A DNA stretch of 18,328 bases, from assembly GCA_031277155.1 (NCBI GenBank), contig JAITMW010000173.1:1-18328 (forward strand). The letters run 5' to 3'. The notes beneath the pieces are model-generated. The model saw only the letters and a program-made list of their open reading frames with translations, did not search any database and was not told where the DNA came from. A program made the translations under genes and the position numbers. The stretch is from Clostridiales bacterium. Lineage in GTDB: Bacteria > Bacillota > Clostridia > Lachnospirales > WRAX01. Of the stretch, positions 1 to 7,346 are shown piece after piece (positions within the stretch are counted from its first letter, which is position 1; every line of letters begins with the position of its first letter).

Positions 1-579
1 CTCTGCGGCTCCGAATGCTGTTCGAGCATAAGCGTCAGCTCCAATCTTTTCGGCATATTCCGCGTTGCCCGTCTGCTCTGTCGCAAAGTACAGAAGCGGC
101 AAATTCATCAGGCAATCGATGATAAAGCGATAATTATCCGCCGCGCCCATCTTGCCCCAGGCCTGAAAAAACCCGCCCTTTTCCTGAAAGCGCGTCAGCA
201 TTTGGTCGGCGGCCAAAAGCGCCGCTTCGCGGGAGCGGACATCCCCCGTGATATGCCAGGCCGCCGTGCAGGACGGCGTATACAAAAAGCCCATGTCGTG
301 ATGGTCCACTTCGATTTTTGCTTTTATGCGCGCCAGCATACTCTCTGACTGTATCAGCCCCGCATATTTAAAAACGGGGTCGCCGCTGTGCAAATAAGCC
401 AGCCAAATTTGCCCCGGCCAAAATCCTGATGTCCACTGATTGTTGTCAACAGCCGGGTAAATATTATCTACGCCGGAGTGATTCTGACTGCTGTATGTAA
501 ACCGGGGCAAAAACCGCCGCACCCTCTCCACAGCCAAATCCAGTTTGAGCTTGGCATCTATTTCATTCAATAAAATCAT
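1..579 (-). CDS. Unsaturated glucuronyl hydrolase, GH88 family (3' end beyond window)
   Basis: The first 193 residues are visible; the C-terminal half lies beyond the left edge. GH88 enzymes act on oligosaccharides with a terminal 4,5-unsaturated uronic acid, made by polysaccharide lyases, and release the unsaturated sugar, usually in the cytoplasm. Visible signatures are TSGFWPGQIWLAY (residues 50-62), HHDMGFLY (93-100) and IIDCLMNLPLLY (153-164). D95 and D155 line up by motif with the two key aspartates of characterised GH88 hydrolases (about D88 and D149 in the Bacillus GL1 enzyme). No signal peptide is seen. The ATG at 579 overlaps the stop of the upstream permease as ATGA, implying translational coupling; an in-frame TTG at 570 is a weaker alternative. 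Its place at the end of a sugar ABC operon suggests it processes the imported oligosaccharide. GH105 is the main alternative, but the HDMGF signature favours GH88. Confidence 0.9.
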   Translation of the reverse strand, partial: MILLNEIDAKLKLDLAVERVRRFLPRFTYSSQNHSGVDNIYPAVDNNQWTSGFWPGQIWLAYLHSGDPVFKYAGLIQSESMLARIKAKIEVDHHDMGFLYTPSCTAAWHITGDVRSREAALLAADQMLTRFQEKGGFFQAWGKMGAADNYRFIIDCLMNLPLLYFATEQTGNAEYAEKIGADAYARTAFGAAE

Positions 580-1412
580 CCTTTCAATCCTGTTGTGGCA
601 ATGCCCTGCACGAAAAATCTTTGCAGCGACAAAAACACTATAAGTATGGGTATCAACGACACCGTCGCAATAGCCATAATCAGCCCGAATTCCGTCGCGT
701 GCTGGCCGATAAACATGCGCATCCCAATTTGTATGGTCCATAGGTTTTGGGTGACCAAATACAGCCGCGGCCCCAAAAAGTCGTTCCATGTGAAGACAAA
801 TGTAAAAATTGTAAGCGTGGCCAGCGCGGGCTTTGACAGCGGCAGCATAATTTGCCGCCAAATTTGATATTCGCTCATACCGTCAATTCTGGCGGCCTCG
901 TTAAGCTCATATGGTATGGTGTCATAAAATTGCTTCATCAAGAAGACGCCGAAAGCCGTGAAGGCTTGCAGCACAATGATGGCCATGTGGGTATCCACCA
1001 GGCCCATGGTGCGAAACATGATAAATTGCGGCACCATATACACCTGCCAGGGCACGGCTATGGTGCCCACATACAGCAAAAACAGCAGATTGCGGCCCCT
1101 AAAGCGCAGCTTTGAAAAGGCATAGGCGGCAAAGCTGGATGTCAGCAGCTGTAAGAAGGTAACAATGACGGTGAGGCGCGCCGTGTTGCCCAAAAATGTC
1201 ATCAGCGGGATGCGCGTCCATATATTGATATAATTTTCCCACACGGGATTTGCGGGCCACCACTGTATAGGAATTGTAAACACGTCCTGGTCCAGCTTCA
1301 GGGAAGATTGGACCATCCAATAAAAGGGCACCATAAGCAGCAGCGCGAAGGATATCAACAGCACATAGACAACGACCTTTCCGGCTGTGCGGCCAAATTT
1401 TGCATCTCTCAT
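576..1412 (-). CDS. Carbohydrate ABC transporter permease, MalG type (CUT1)
   Basis: Inner-membrane subunit of an ABC sugar importer, 278 aa, the usual length for MalG-type proteins. There is an N-terminal membrane segment (about residues 13-33) and several further hydrophobic segments. The cytoplasmic EAA loop at about 172-197, with EAARIDG followed by LPLSKPAL, is where the ATPase subunit docks. The ribosome binding site GGGAGGTG lies about 6 bases before the ATG. The start follows the MalF-type permease stop by 15 bases, and the stop overlaps the GH88 start by four bases. The substrate cannot be read from the permease; the hydrolase next door suggests an unsaturated uronic acid-containing oligosaccharide. 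No ATPase gene is seen, so a shared MsmX-type ATPase encoded elsewhere is likely. Confidence 0.95.
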   Translation of the reverse strand: MRDAKFGRTAGKVVVYVLLISFALLLMVPFYWMVQSSLKLDQDVFTIPIQWWPANPVWENYINIWTRIPLMTFLGNTARLTVIVTFLQLLTSSFAAYAFSKLRFRGRNLLFLLYVGTIAVPWQVYMVPQFIMFRTMGLVDTHMAIIVLQAFTAFGVFLMKQFYDTIPYELNEAARIDGMSEYQIWRQIMLPLSKPALATLTIFTFVFTWNDFLGPRLYLVTQNLWTIQIGMRMFIGQHATEFGLIMAIATVSLIPILIVFLSLQRFFVQGIATTGLKG

Positions 1413-1427
1413 TATTGCACCTCCCTT

Positions 1428-2732
1428 TTAATAGTCCCGCTCATGCCGCTTTTGGATAAGAAACTGTATGATTGTGATGGACATCACCAAGGCCAAAAGC
1501 ACAAGGGCCACGGCAGAGGCATATCCAAAGTCCCAATTGATAAAGGCCAAGCGGAAGATATGCACCACCATCATGGTTGCGCCGCTTCCCGGCGTGTCGG
1601 TGTTCGTAATCATAATAACCTGCTCGAAAACTCTGAAAGACATAATTGTTATCATCACGGTGACAAAGAAGGTGACAAAGCGCAGCTGCGGCAGGGTGAT
1701 GTATATAAAGCGCTTCCAGGCGCCCGCGCCGTCAATGGAGGCGGCCTCGTAAAGCTCTTTGGGGATGCCCTGCAAGCCCGCCAGATAGATTATCATGAAA
1801 TAGCCCATATTGCGCCAAGCTGTGAAAAATGCAAGATTTGGGATAATCCAGGGGGTGATGGTCCACCTTGGCCCCTCCTCCATACCAAGGGACACGAGAA
1901 ATTGATTGACAGGGCCCCATGACGGATGAAAAATCAAATTCCAGACGGCGGCCATGGCTATCAAAGAAGCCACATGGGGGAAAAACATGACGCTGCGAAA
2001 AATGGCGCGGCCCTTTATTTGGTTGTTAAGCAGCAGGGCCAAACTTAGCGCAAAGACCATAGTCAGCGGCACCGTGATGGCGGTGAAGTGGATTGTGTTG
2101 CGCAGCGACGGCCAAAACAGATGGTCGGTGCGCATACGCATGAAGTTGTCCAGGCCAACAAAAATGAAGGAATTGTCCGCCAAATCCCACTGCATAAAAC
2201 CCAGCGCCAGCGCAAAGCCCATGGGAATCAGGGTAAAGATGCTAAAGCCGATGAGGTTGGGCGCGATAAAGCTGTATGCCACCGCCGTGTTGCGGATGCT
2301 GCGGCTGGCGATATTTTGCGCGGCCCCCAGCAGATACATAATGGGAATGGCCAGCAGCAATATCGAAATATATGAAAATCCATCCCCGAAAAACGAGAAG
2401 ATAAGCAGGGCGACATGAAATATTAAGGCCAAAATACACATCGCGGCCTGAATTTTCGCCATATTTTGCGCCTTAGAGCATATCACGCCAAATATGCCCA
2501 TTGCGATGTACAAAGCCCCAAAAGCGATGCCGACAAACCCGGCGGAAAGCATGGCCTCGGCCAAAGGCGGGACAAATTCTTCGCCAAAAAGGCCAAGGGA
2601 TGCGGCCGCGGCCGCAAGCTCCAGCACGCCAAGGACTGCGCACAGCACGCCCGTAATCCGCAAAAGCCACATGCCTTGCGCCTCAAACGGCGTGGAATTG
2701 TCTTGTGCGATTGTTGCGGAAGATGTGTTCAT
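1428..2732 (-). CDS. Carbohydrate ABC transporter permease, MalF type, with extra N-terminal membrane domain
   Basis: Partner permease of the same importer. The C-terminal part, about residues 150-434, is a normal MalF/UgpA-type core: AYSFIAPNLIGF at 152-163 marks its first membrane segment, and the EAA loop lies at about 329-350 (EAASIDG, then TLPQL). The protein is 434 aa, whereas CUT1 MalF-type permeases usually have about 290-310. The extra 140 or so N-terminal residues contain roughly four hydrophobic segments (about 22-45, 62-85, 93-114, 119-137), giving an apparent ten-segment protein. The extension is in the same frame, and the upstream AAAGGAG sits 8 bases before the ATG at 2732, so it appears genuinely translated. 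Its role is unknown. The gene follows the binding-protein gene after an 86-base gap holding a hairpin. Confidence 0.93.
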   Translation of the reverse strand: MNTSSATIAQDNSTPFEAQGMWLLRITGVLCAVLGVLELAAAAASLGLFGEEFVPPLAEAMLSAGFVGIAFGALYIAMGIFGVICSKAQNMAKIQAAMCILALIFHVALLIFSFFGDGFSYISILLLAIPIMYLLGAAQNIASRSIRNTAVAYSFIAPNLIGFSIFTLIPMGFALALGFMQWDLADNSFIFVGLDNFMRMRTDHLFWPSLRNTIHFTAITVPLTMVFALSLALLLNNQIKGRAIFRSVMFFPHVASLIAMAAVWNLIFHPSWGPVNQFLVSLGMEEGPRWTITPWIIPNLAFFTAWRNMGYFMIIYLAGLQGIPKELYEAASIDGAGAWKRFIYITLPQLRFVTFFVTVMITIMSFRVFEQVIMITNTDTPGSGATMMVVHIFRLAFINWDFGYASAVALVLLALVMSITIIQFLIQKRHERDY

Positions 2733-2758
2733 TCAACATTCTCCTTTACCGGATTTGC

Positions 2759-2798
2759 AAAAAAACGGAGAGGAAACGGGGGTTCCGTCCCTCTCCGC
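2759..2798 (-). terminator. Intra-operon hairpin with T-run (terminator or attenuator) after the binding-protein gene
   Basis: On the minus strand an eight-base stem, CGGAGAGG pairing with CCTCTCCG (plus-strand 2790-2797 and 2766-2773), closes a 16-base loop in which further pairing such as GGAA with TTCC is possible. Seven T residues follow directly (2759-2765). This fits a Rho-independent terminator. Because permease genes continue on the same strand, it probably acts as a partial terminator or 3'-end stabiliser that leaves more binding-protein than permease transcript, a common arrangement in sugar ABC operons. Confidence 0.7.
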
Positions 2799-2818
2799 AA
2801 ACGTAGGGATTTTTGTGA

Positions 2819-4141
2819 TTATTGCCCCAAAAGTTCCGCGCCTATGCGCTGGTTCATCATGTCAATGCCTTGCTGTATCGTCATTGTCCTGTCCATAATT
2901 TCCGTATGGGCCTCGTTGCGAATCGCGTTGATTTCCGCAGCAAGCTCATGCATTGGCATTTCCAGGAAAATATTGCTGGGTCGCATGGCGCCTCTTGTGG
3001 TTTCATCTTGAGGGAAGCCTTCCACTGCCAAAATGGTATCCAGCGCGGCATCCGTCATAAAGGCCGGGAATTGGCCCACAGAGGCCAAAATTTCCGCCCC
3101 TTGCTCTCCGGCTACAAAGGCGATGAAAGCCATTGCCTCTTCCGGGTGGTTTGCGGTGCGCGGTATGGCCAGCTGCGTCACCTGCCCCATGGTGTTGCCG
3201 TGATATGCGGCGCCCGGCACGGGATATGCCGCCAGGCCCCAGCGGAAGTCTTGCTCCAGCGCGGTGCCGATAAACCATGTGCCCATGTTTACCTGGGCAA
3301 TTTGCTGTGCCGCCCATGTTGCGGAATGATGTATGCCGCCTGCGGCAAGGTCTGTTCTGCGCGGCACATAATTGCCGTCTTCAAGGGCGAGGACCAGCTC
3401 GTAAATCGGGATAAGCCATTCATAATTGCCGTCGGCAATGGTGTGCTGGCCTGTCAAAATGCCAAACAGCGTGGTTGTTGAAGCCCATGTGTGGAAATGA
3501 TTGCCCCACACAATGTCTGTGCCTTCGCCATGGGTGACGTCCCGGATGATGTCGGCCCAGGCGTCCAGCGTCATATAATTCGTGGGATAATCCACTCCGG
3601 CGGCGTCAAACAAATCCTTGTTGTAGAAAACAACCCAAAAGTCGCTTCTAAAAGGCAGGGCAAAGAGGTTGCCGTCAACCATAAATTGCTCCGGTATGCC
3701 CATGTAATTTGCCAGGTCAATATCCGTGGCGGCAAGCATATTATTCAGCGGCATCAGCAGGTCGGCGTTGACATGCATGGCATAGCTTGGCACGTCACGG
3801 ATTTTGATAAGGTCATACTCTGCACCGCCAATAAGCTGGGTTTGTAGGATTGTCTCAAAATCCGCGGCGCCCAGGTCAACCAGCTCGATGGTTACATGTG
3901 GGGCAATTTCCGCATAGGCTTGAATAAGCGGCTCGTAATACATTACCATGGCAATGTCCCATACGGCCCATTGCAGCGTAATGCCCTCGGGTTCGTCGTC
4001 TGTCACTGGGGGTGCCGGTGCGGGGGTTGGGGTTGCCTCCGCGGCAGGTGCCGGGGTGGCCTCTGGTGCTGCGCCGCCGTTGCAGGCCGCCATTAGGCCA
4101 AGCATTATGGCCGTCACAATAAATAAAACAAGTTTCTTCAT
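2819..4141 (-). CDS. Extracellular solute-binding lipoprotein, family 1, for a sugar ABC importer
   Basis: Binding protein that captures the sugar outside the membrane and delivers it to the two permeases downstream. The 440 aa protein starts with a lipoprotein signal: lysines at 2-3, a hydrophobic core, and lipobox MAAC with C20 as the predicted lipidated cysteine. Residues 22-52 form a Pro/Ala/Thr-rich tether (repeated ATPAP-like units), then a mature domain of about 390 residues with family 1 features such as LQWAVWD and FYNKDLFDAAGVDYP. Length is normal for the family. The ribosome binding site AAAGGAG is 9 bases before the ATG. It is the first gene of the operon, divergent from the sensor kinase gene, and probably controlled by that kinase and its regulator. 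The ligand is not identifiable from sequence alone. Confidence 0.95.
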   Translation of the reverse strand: MKKLVLFIVTAIMLGLMAACNGGAAPEATPAPAAEATPTPAPAPPVTDDEPEGITLQWAVWDIAMVMYYEPLIQAYAEIAPHVTIELVDLGAADFETILQTQLIGGAEYDLIKIRDVPSYAMHVNADLLMPLNNMLAATDIDLANYMGIPEQFMVDGNLFALPFRSDFWVVFYNKDLFDAAGVDYPTNYMTLDAWADIIRDVTHGEGTDIVWGNHFHTWASTTTLFGILTGQHTIADGNYEWLIPIYELVLALEDGNYVPRRTDLAAGGIHHSATWAAQQIAQVNMGTWFIGTALEQDFRWGLAAYPVPGAAYHGNTMGQVTQLAIPRTANHPEEAMAFIAFVAGEQGAEILASVGQFPAFMTDAALDTILAVEGFPQDETTRGAMRPSNIFLEMPMHELAAEINAIRNEAHTEIMDRTMTIQQGIDMMNQRIGAELLGQ

Positions 4142-4178
4142 TTTAATTTACTCCTTTCAAAAAATGTGATATACTTAT

Positions 4179-4251
4179 TATGTATCATAGTTAAATTGTA
4201 CAGCAAATACACCAAAATAACATGCAATATTTCTTTGACAATATGTATGAT
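4179..4251. repeat. Pair of near-identical 10-base direct repeats in the divergent promoter region
   Basis: TATGTATCAT (4179-4188) and TATGTATGAT (4242-4251) match at nine of ten bases in the same orientation. Their starts are 63 bases apart, about six helical turns. They flank the candidate uptake promoter, and the second lies between the -35 and -10 of the candidate kinase promoter. They could be binding sites for the AraC-type response regulator, but the region is AT-rich and chance similarity is possible. Confidence 0.3.
4184..4227 (-). promoter_or_regulatory. Candidate promoter for the sugar-uptake operon
   Basis: On the minus strand, upstream of the binding-protein gene, are two -10-like hexamers: TACAAT (4195-4200) and TATGAT (4184-4189), each one mismatch from TATAAT. 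No good -35 lies at the right distance; TTGCAT (4222-4227) is 21 bases from TACAAT. A weak -35 would suit a promoter that needs an activator such as the AraC-type regulator encoded nearby, but that is inference. The resulting leader would be about 35-50 bases. Confidence 0.25.
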
Positions 4252-4263
4252 TTCTGGGATTAT
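4235..4263 (+). promoter_or_regulatory. Candidate sigma-A type promoter for the kinase/regulator genes
   Basis: A perfect -35 TTGACA (4235-4240) is followed, after 17 bases, by GATTAT (4258-4263), which matches four of six bases of TATAAT. Transcription would begin near 4270, giving a short leader before the GGGAGG ribosome binding site at 4275-4280. Confidence 0.45.
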
Positions 4264-4286
4264 TATGTTTCAGCGGGAGGTATATT

Positions 4287-6098
4287 GTGCGAAAAATCCA
4301 TCGCTCTATCAAAATACGCCTGACATTTGTCACTGTCGCCTTTTCTCTTTTTGTCACCGTCACTTTGGTTGTATTTAGCTTGGTGCAATTGCAGCAGGTG
4401 GTGCGCACCAATTTGCTGCAATCTGTAGAATTTAATCTGCATCTTGTTGCGGAGCTTATGCAGCGCGACATCGAATATCTGGACAGGCTGCGCGTTTCGG
4501 CCATCAATCAGCCCCAAACCGCGCGCTTTTTGCTGGATGAATACGAAAATGCGCGGCATATTCGCGATTTGCACACGCGCCTAAGCGAAGAAATGATGCA
4601 AAATCCCGTTGTATATCGCGATTTGCGTCTGCGCCGCCTGGTTGTGACGGACAGCGAGCTTTCGCGGCGGGTACAGGTTGGCTTTTTTACGGACAGGATA
4701 CCTCTGATGCCGCAAACACTGCATCTTTTGGGCAATTTTTCAGAATCGGCCCCTACGGGTTGGACGGGCATAAAAATAGACCCGCTGGCCACCCATACCG
4801 CCGAGCCTGTGCTATACACCATCAGCCCCGTTTTGCACGGCGCAAATGGCGGCATTATAGGATATGTATATCTGGCGGTGTCCACAAATGTGATATCACA
4901 GCCCCTTTCGGGCTATCGCTTTTTGGACGAGGGCAATTTGTATCTGCGGGTTGGTGATGTTAATTACCAAATTTTGGATGGCCAATTCATAGAGGTTGCG
5001 CTGGATTTTGCCGATGTGCGCGAGGGGGACGATGTGGCCCTTAATGCCGCGACGGAGATTTTTTCGTTTCAAGGCAATCAGGGCGGGCGATATTTGGCGG
5101 TTTTAAGCCCCTTGGGCCAAACAGGCATCTATCTGACGCAAACCTTCCCCACCGGGCTGGTGCTTCAAGAGACCTATCTTGTGGTGCGGCTGTTTTTGCT
5201 TATTTGCCTCGGCGTTTTCATACTTGGTGTGCTTATAGCGCTGTATCTTTCCCGCATCATCAACCGCCCCGTCAGGCAAATCGGCCGTCAGGTGCAGGCC
5301 ATTGCCGGCGGCGATTTTTCCCCCAATCCGCATATAGAATGGGACGACGAATTTGGCGAAATTGGGCGCGGCATAAATCAGCTGGCCCGCGATGTTGACG
5401 CGCTGATAAAGTCGCGGCTGGAAAGCGAAAAGCGCAAGCGGGATTTGGAATATAAAATGTTACAAAGCCAGATAAATCCCCACTTTTTGTATAATTCTCT
5501 GAATTCAATAAAATGGATGGCGACAATTCAAAATGCCACGGGCATTGCGGAAATCACGGTTTCGCTGTCGCGCCTGCTAAAAAGCGTCGCCAAAATTGAC
5601 AGGGCCGTTGTGCCGCTGGCGCAGGAGCTGGCCCTGCTGGAGGACTATTTCGTCATCTCGCGCTATCGCTATGGCGGCTCCATCACATCAAAAGTTGACG
5701 TGCCGCACGGGTTGATGGACTGCGTAATACCCATCTTCACTCTGCAACCCATTGTGGAAAACGCCATTTTTCATGGCATCGAAGCCAATGGCGGCATAGG
5801 CACCGTAACAGTCAGCGCCTGTGTGACGGACGACAATGCGCTGGAAATCACGGTGGAAGACAATGGCATCGGCATGGACGATGACACAATACGCAGCGTC
5901 TTTGAAACTGATAGCGGCGACAATCGCAGCCTATTCCAAAAAGTCGGCATATATAATGTCCACACACGCATACAATATGAATTTGGCGCGTCATACGGCC
6001 TGCGTATCCAAAGCCGCCCGGGCGAATTTACGCGGGTGATTGTGCGTTTGCCCTATCAAGAAGGAGGTGCCGCCCATGTTAAAGCTGTTGATGGCTGA
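4287..6098 (+). CDS. Sensor histidine kinase, YesM/LytS-like (HisKA_7TM-less, His_kinase family)
   Basis: Membrane sensor kinase of 603 aa that should phosphorylate the response regulator encoded just downstream. Order of parts: cytoplasmic start; membrane segment about 12-34; extracytoplasmic sensing region about 35-295; second membrane segment about 298-321; HAMP-like linker about 322-375; His_kinase domain with the phospho-acceptor H399 in QINPHFLYNSLNSIKW (395-410); and an ATPase domain with N-box PIVENAIFHG (488-497) and G1 box EDNGIGM (524-530). This layout is typical of YesM-type kinases controlling sugar ABC operons in Firmicutes. The start is GTG at 4287, chosen because GGGAGG lies six bases upstream. 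It diverges from the binding-protein gene and overlaps the regulator gene by 23 bases. The signal is unknown but probably the sugar imported by the neighbouring transporter. Confidence 0.94.
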   Translation: MRKIHRSIKIRLTFVTVAFSLFVTVTLVVFSLVQLQQVVRTNLLQSVEFNLHLVAELMQRDIEYLDRLRVSAINQPQTARFLLDEYENARHIRDLHTRLSEEMMQNPVVYRDLRLRRLVVTDSELSRRVQVGFFTDRIPLMPQTLHLLGNFSESAPTGWTGIKIDPLATHTAEPVLYTISPVLHGANGGIIGYVYLAVSTNVISQPLSGYRFLDEGNLYLRVGDVNYQILDGQFIEVALDFADVREGDDVALNAATEIFSFQGNQGGRYLAVLSPLGQTGIYLTQTFPTGLVLQETYLVVRLFLLICLGVFILGVLIALYLSRIINRPVRQIGRQVQAIAGGDFSPNPHIEWDDEFGEIGRGINQLARDVDALIKSRLESEKRKRDLEYKMLQSQINPHFLYNSLNSIKWMATIQNATGIAEITVSLSRLLKSVAKIDRAVVPLAQELALLEDYFVISRYRYGGSITSKVDVPHGLMDCVIPIFTLQPIVENAIFHGIEANGGIGTVTVSACVTDDNALEITVEDNGIGMDDDTIRSVFETDSGDNRSLFQKVGIYNVHTRIQYEFGASYGLRIQSRPGEFTRVIVRLPYQEGGAAHVKAVDG

Positions 6099-7323
6099 TG
6101 ACGAGCCTCTGGTGTTGGTTGGTCTGCAATCCATGCTAAATTGGGGCGACCACGGCATCGAAATTTGCGGCACTGCCCGCAACGGCGGCCAGGCTATGGA
6201 GCTGATTGAAAAATATCGGCCCGACATCGTGATTACGGATATCAGGATGCCCATTGCAAGCGGGCTGGAGCTTATGCTGGACAGCCGCGAAAAATTTGGG
6301 CGCATCCCGCTGTTTATCATTTTAACGAGCGTCGAGGAATATCAGCATGTGCGCCAGGCAATGAGCGGCCAGGCGGTGGACTATCTTGTGAAGCTGGAGC
6401 TTACGCCCGATATTCTGGCTCAATCCATAACAAAAGCCAAGGACATTTTGCACGGCCTTGGCAGGACGACCCGCGGCGAGGCTTCCGGCCAACACGGTAT
6501 GCAATCGCTGTATGACAGCTTTTTTACGGGGCTGTTTTCCGGCCAATTTGAAAACGAGGAGCATCTTAGACAGCAGAGCCGGCAATTGGGCATAGATTTT
6601 TCCCACGAGGCCTATGTGGTGTGCTATTGCCGATTGGACAGCCCGAGCGCGGACGGCGCCAATACGGAGCATCTGATGAATTTATACGCCAGCACCACCC
6701 GCATGACCAAAGAAACCATCGCACAATACATGGCCTGTCACATCACCAGTGTGGATTTGCGGCATTTTGTCGTCACATTTTGCTTAAGCCGACAGCAGGC
6801 CGAAAGCCACGAGCCTCTTTTGCGAGACGTGTTGCAGCAGACCATACGCCTGATTAAGAATTATTTCAATGTGGATATGGCCTGCGCCGTGGGCACAAAG
6901 GCCGACGCACCGCCTGAAATCAGCAACTCCTACGCTGCGGCCCGCAAGGCTATGACAGACCAAAACAGGCCGCCCGTGCATTTTTATCAAGCGGACCGCA
7001 AAAAGAGCCATATCGTGGAGCTTGTCAAGGAATACATAAGGCAAAATTTGGATAAGCAGCTGACCTTGACACAGGCGGCCGATGTTTTTGGCTACAGCCC
7101 GAAATATATCAGCCTGTTGTTTGCCAAACACGCCGACCACAGCTTTGTGGAATATATCAACGCCGAAAAAATCGCGCGGGCCAAGGAAATGCTGCTGACG
7201 GGCAATGTCAAAATATATGAAATTTCGGACCGCCTGGGCTTTGAAAGCGCGTTTTATTTCAGCAAGGTTTTCAAAAAGCATACGGGATATTCGCCGCGGG
7301 ATTTTGCGCAGAAAAACCGATAG
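6076..7323 (+). CDS. Response regulator with AraC-type DNA-binding domain, YesN-like
   Basis: Transcription regulator of 415 aa, partner of the kinase. The N-terminal receiver domain (about 1-120) has the acidic pair D8-D9, phospho-acceptor D55 in ITDIRMP, switch residues T84/S85 and conserved K106. A middle region of about 190 residues of uncertain fold follows. The last 100 residues are an AraC-type double helix-turn-helix, including LTQAADVFGYSPKYIS, then EISDRLGFESAFYFSKVF and the terminal GYSPRDF. The start is ATG at 6076 because AAGGAGGTG lies at 6061-6069; the frame is open further upstream to 6040, but no ribosome binding site supports that. It overlaps the end of the kinase gene by 23 bases, indicating coupled translation. 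It probably activates the divergent sugar-uptake operon. Confidence 0.94.
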   Translation: MLKLLMADDEPLVLVGLQSMLNWGDHGIEICGTARNGGQAMELIEKYRPDIVITDIRMPIASGLELMLDSREKFGRIPLFIILTSVEEYQHVRQAMSGQAVDYLVKLELTPDILAQSITKAKDILHGLGRTTRGEASGQHGMQSLYDSFFTGLFSGQFENEEHLRQQSRQLGIDFSHEAYVVCYCRLDSPSADGANTEHLMNLYASTTRMTKETIAQYMACHITSVDLRHFVVTFCLSRQQAESHEPLLRDVLQQTIRLIKNYFNVDMACAVGTKADAPPEISNSYAAARKAMTDQNRPPVHFYQADRKKSHIVELVKEYIRQNLDKQLTLTQAADVFGYSPKYISLLFAKHADHSFVEYINAEKIARAKEMLLTGNVKIYEISDRLGFESAFYFSKVFKKHTGYSPRDFAQKNR

Positions 7324-7346
7324 GGAGAGGCAATGGCGCCCTGCCG

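Noticed and set aside
4167..4187. Imperfect inverted repeat TGATA...TATCA near the binding-protein leader
   Set aside because: Only five paired bases on each side in an AT-rich stretch; too weak to call an operator.
6040..6075. Upstream extension of the response regulator frame
   Set aside because: AAGGAGGTG at 6061-6069 would lie inside it, and receiver domains begin close to the MLKLLMADDE found at 6076.
7324..7346. Possible bidirectional terminator between the convergent regulator and dehydrogenase genes
   Set aside because: Only short pairing (GGCA with TGCC around GGCGCC) and no T-run on either strand.
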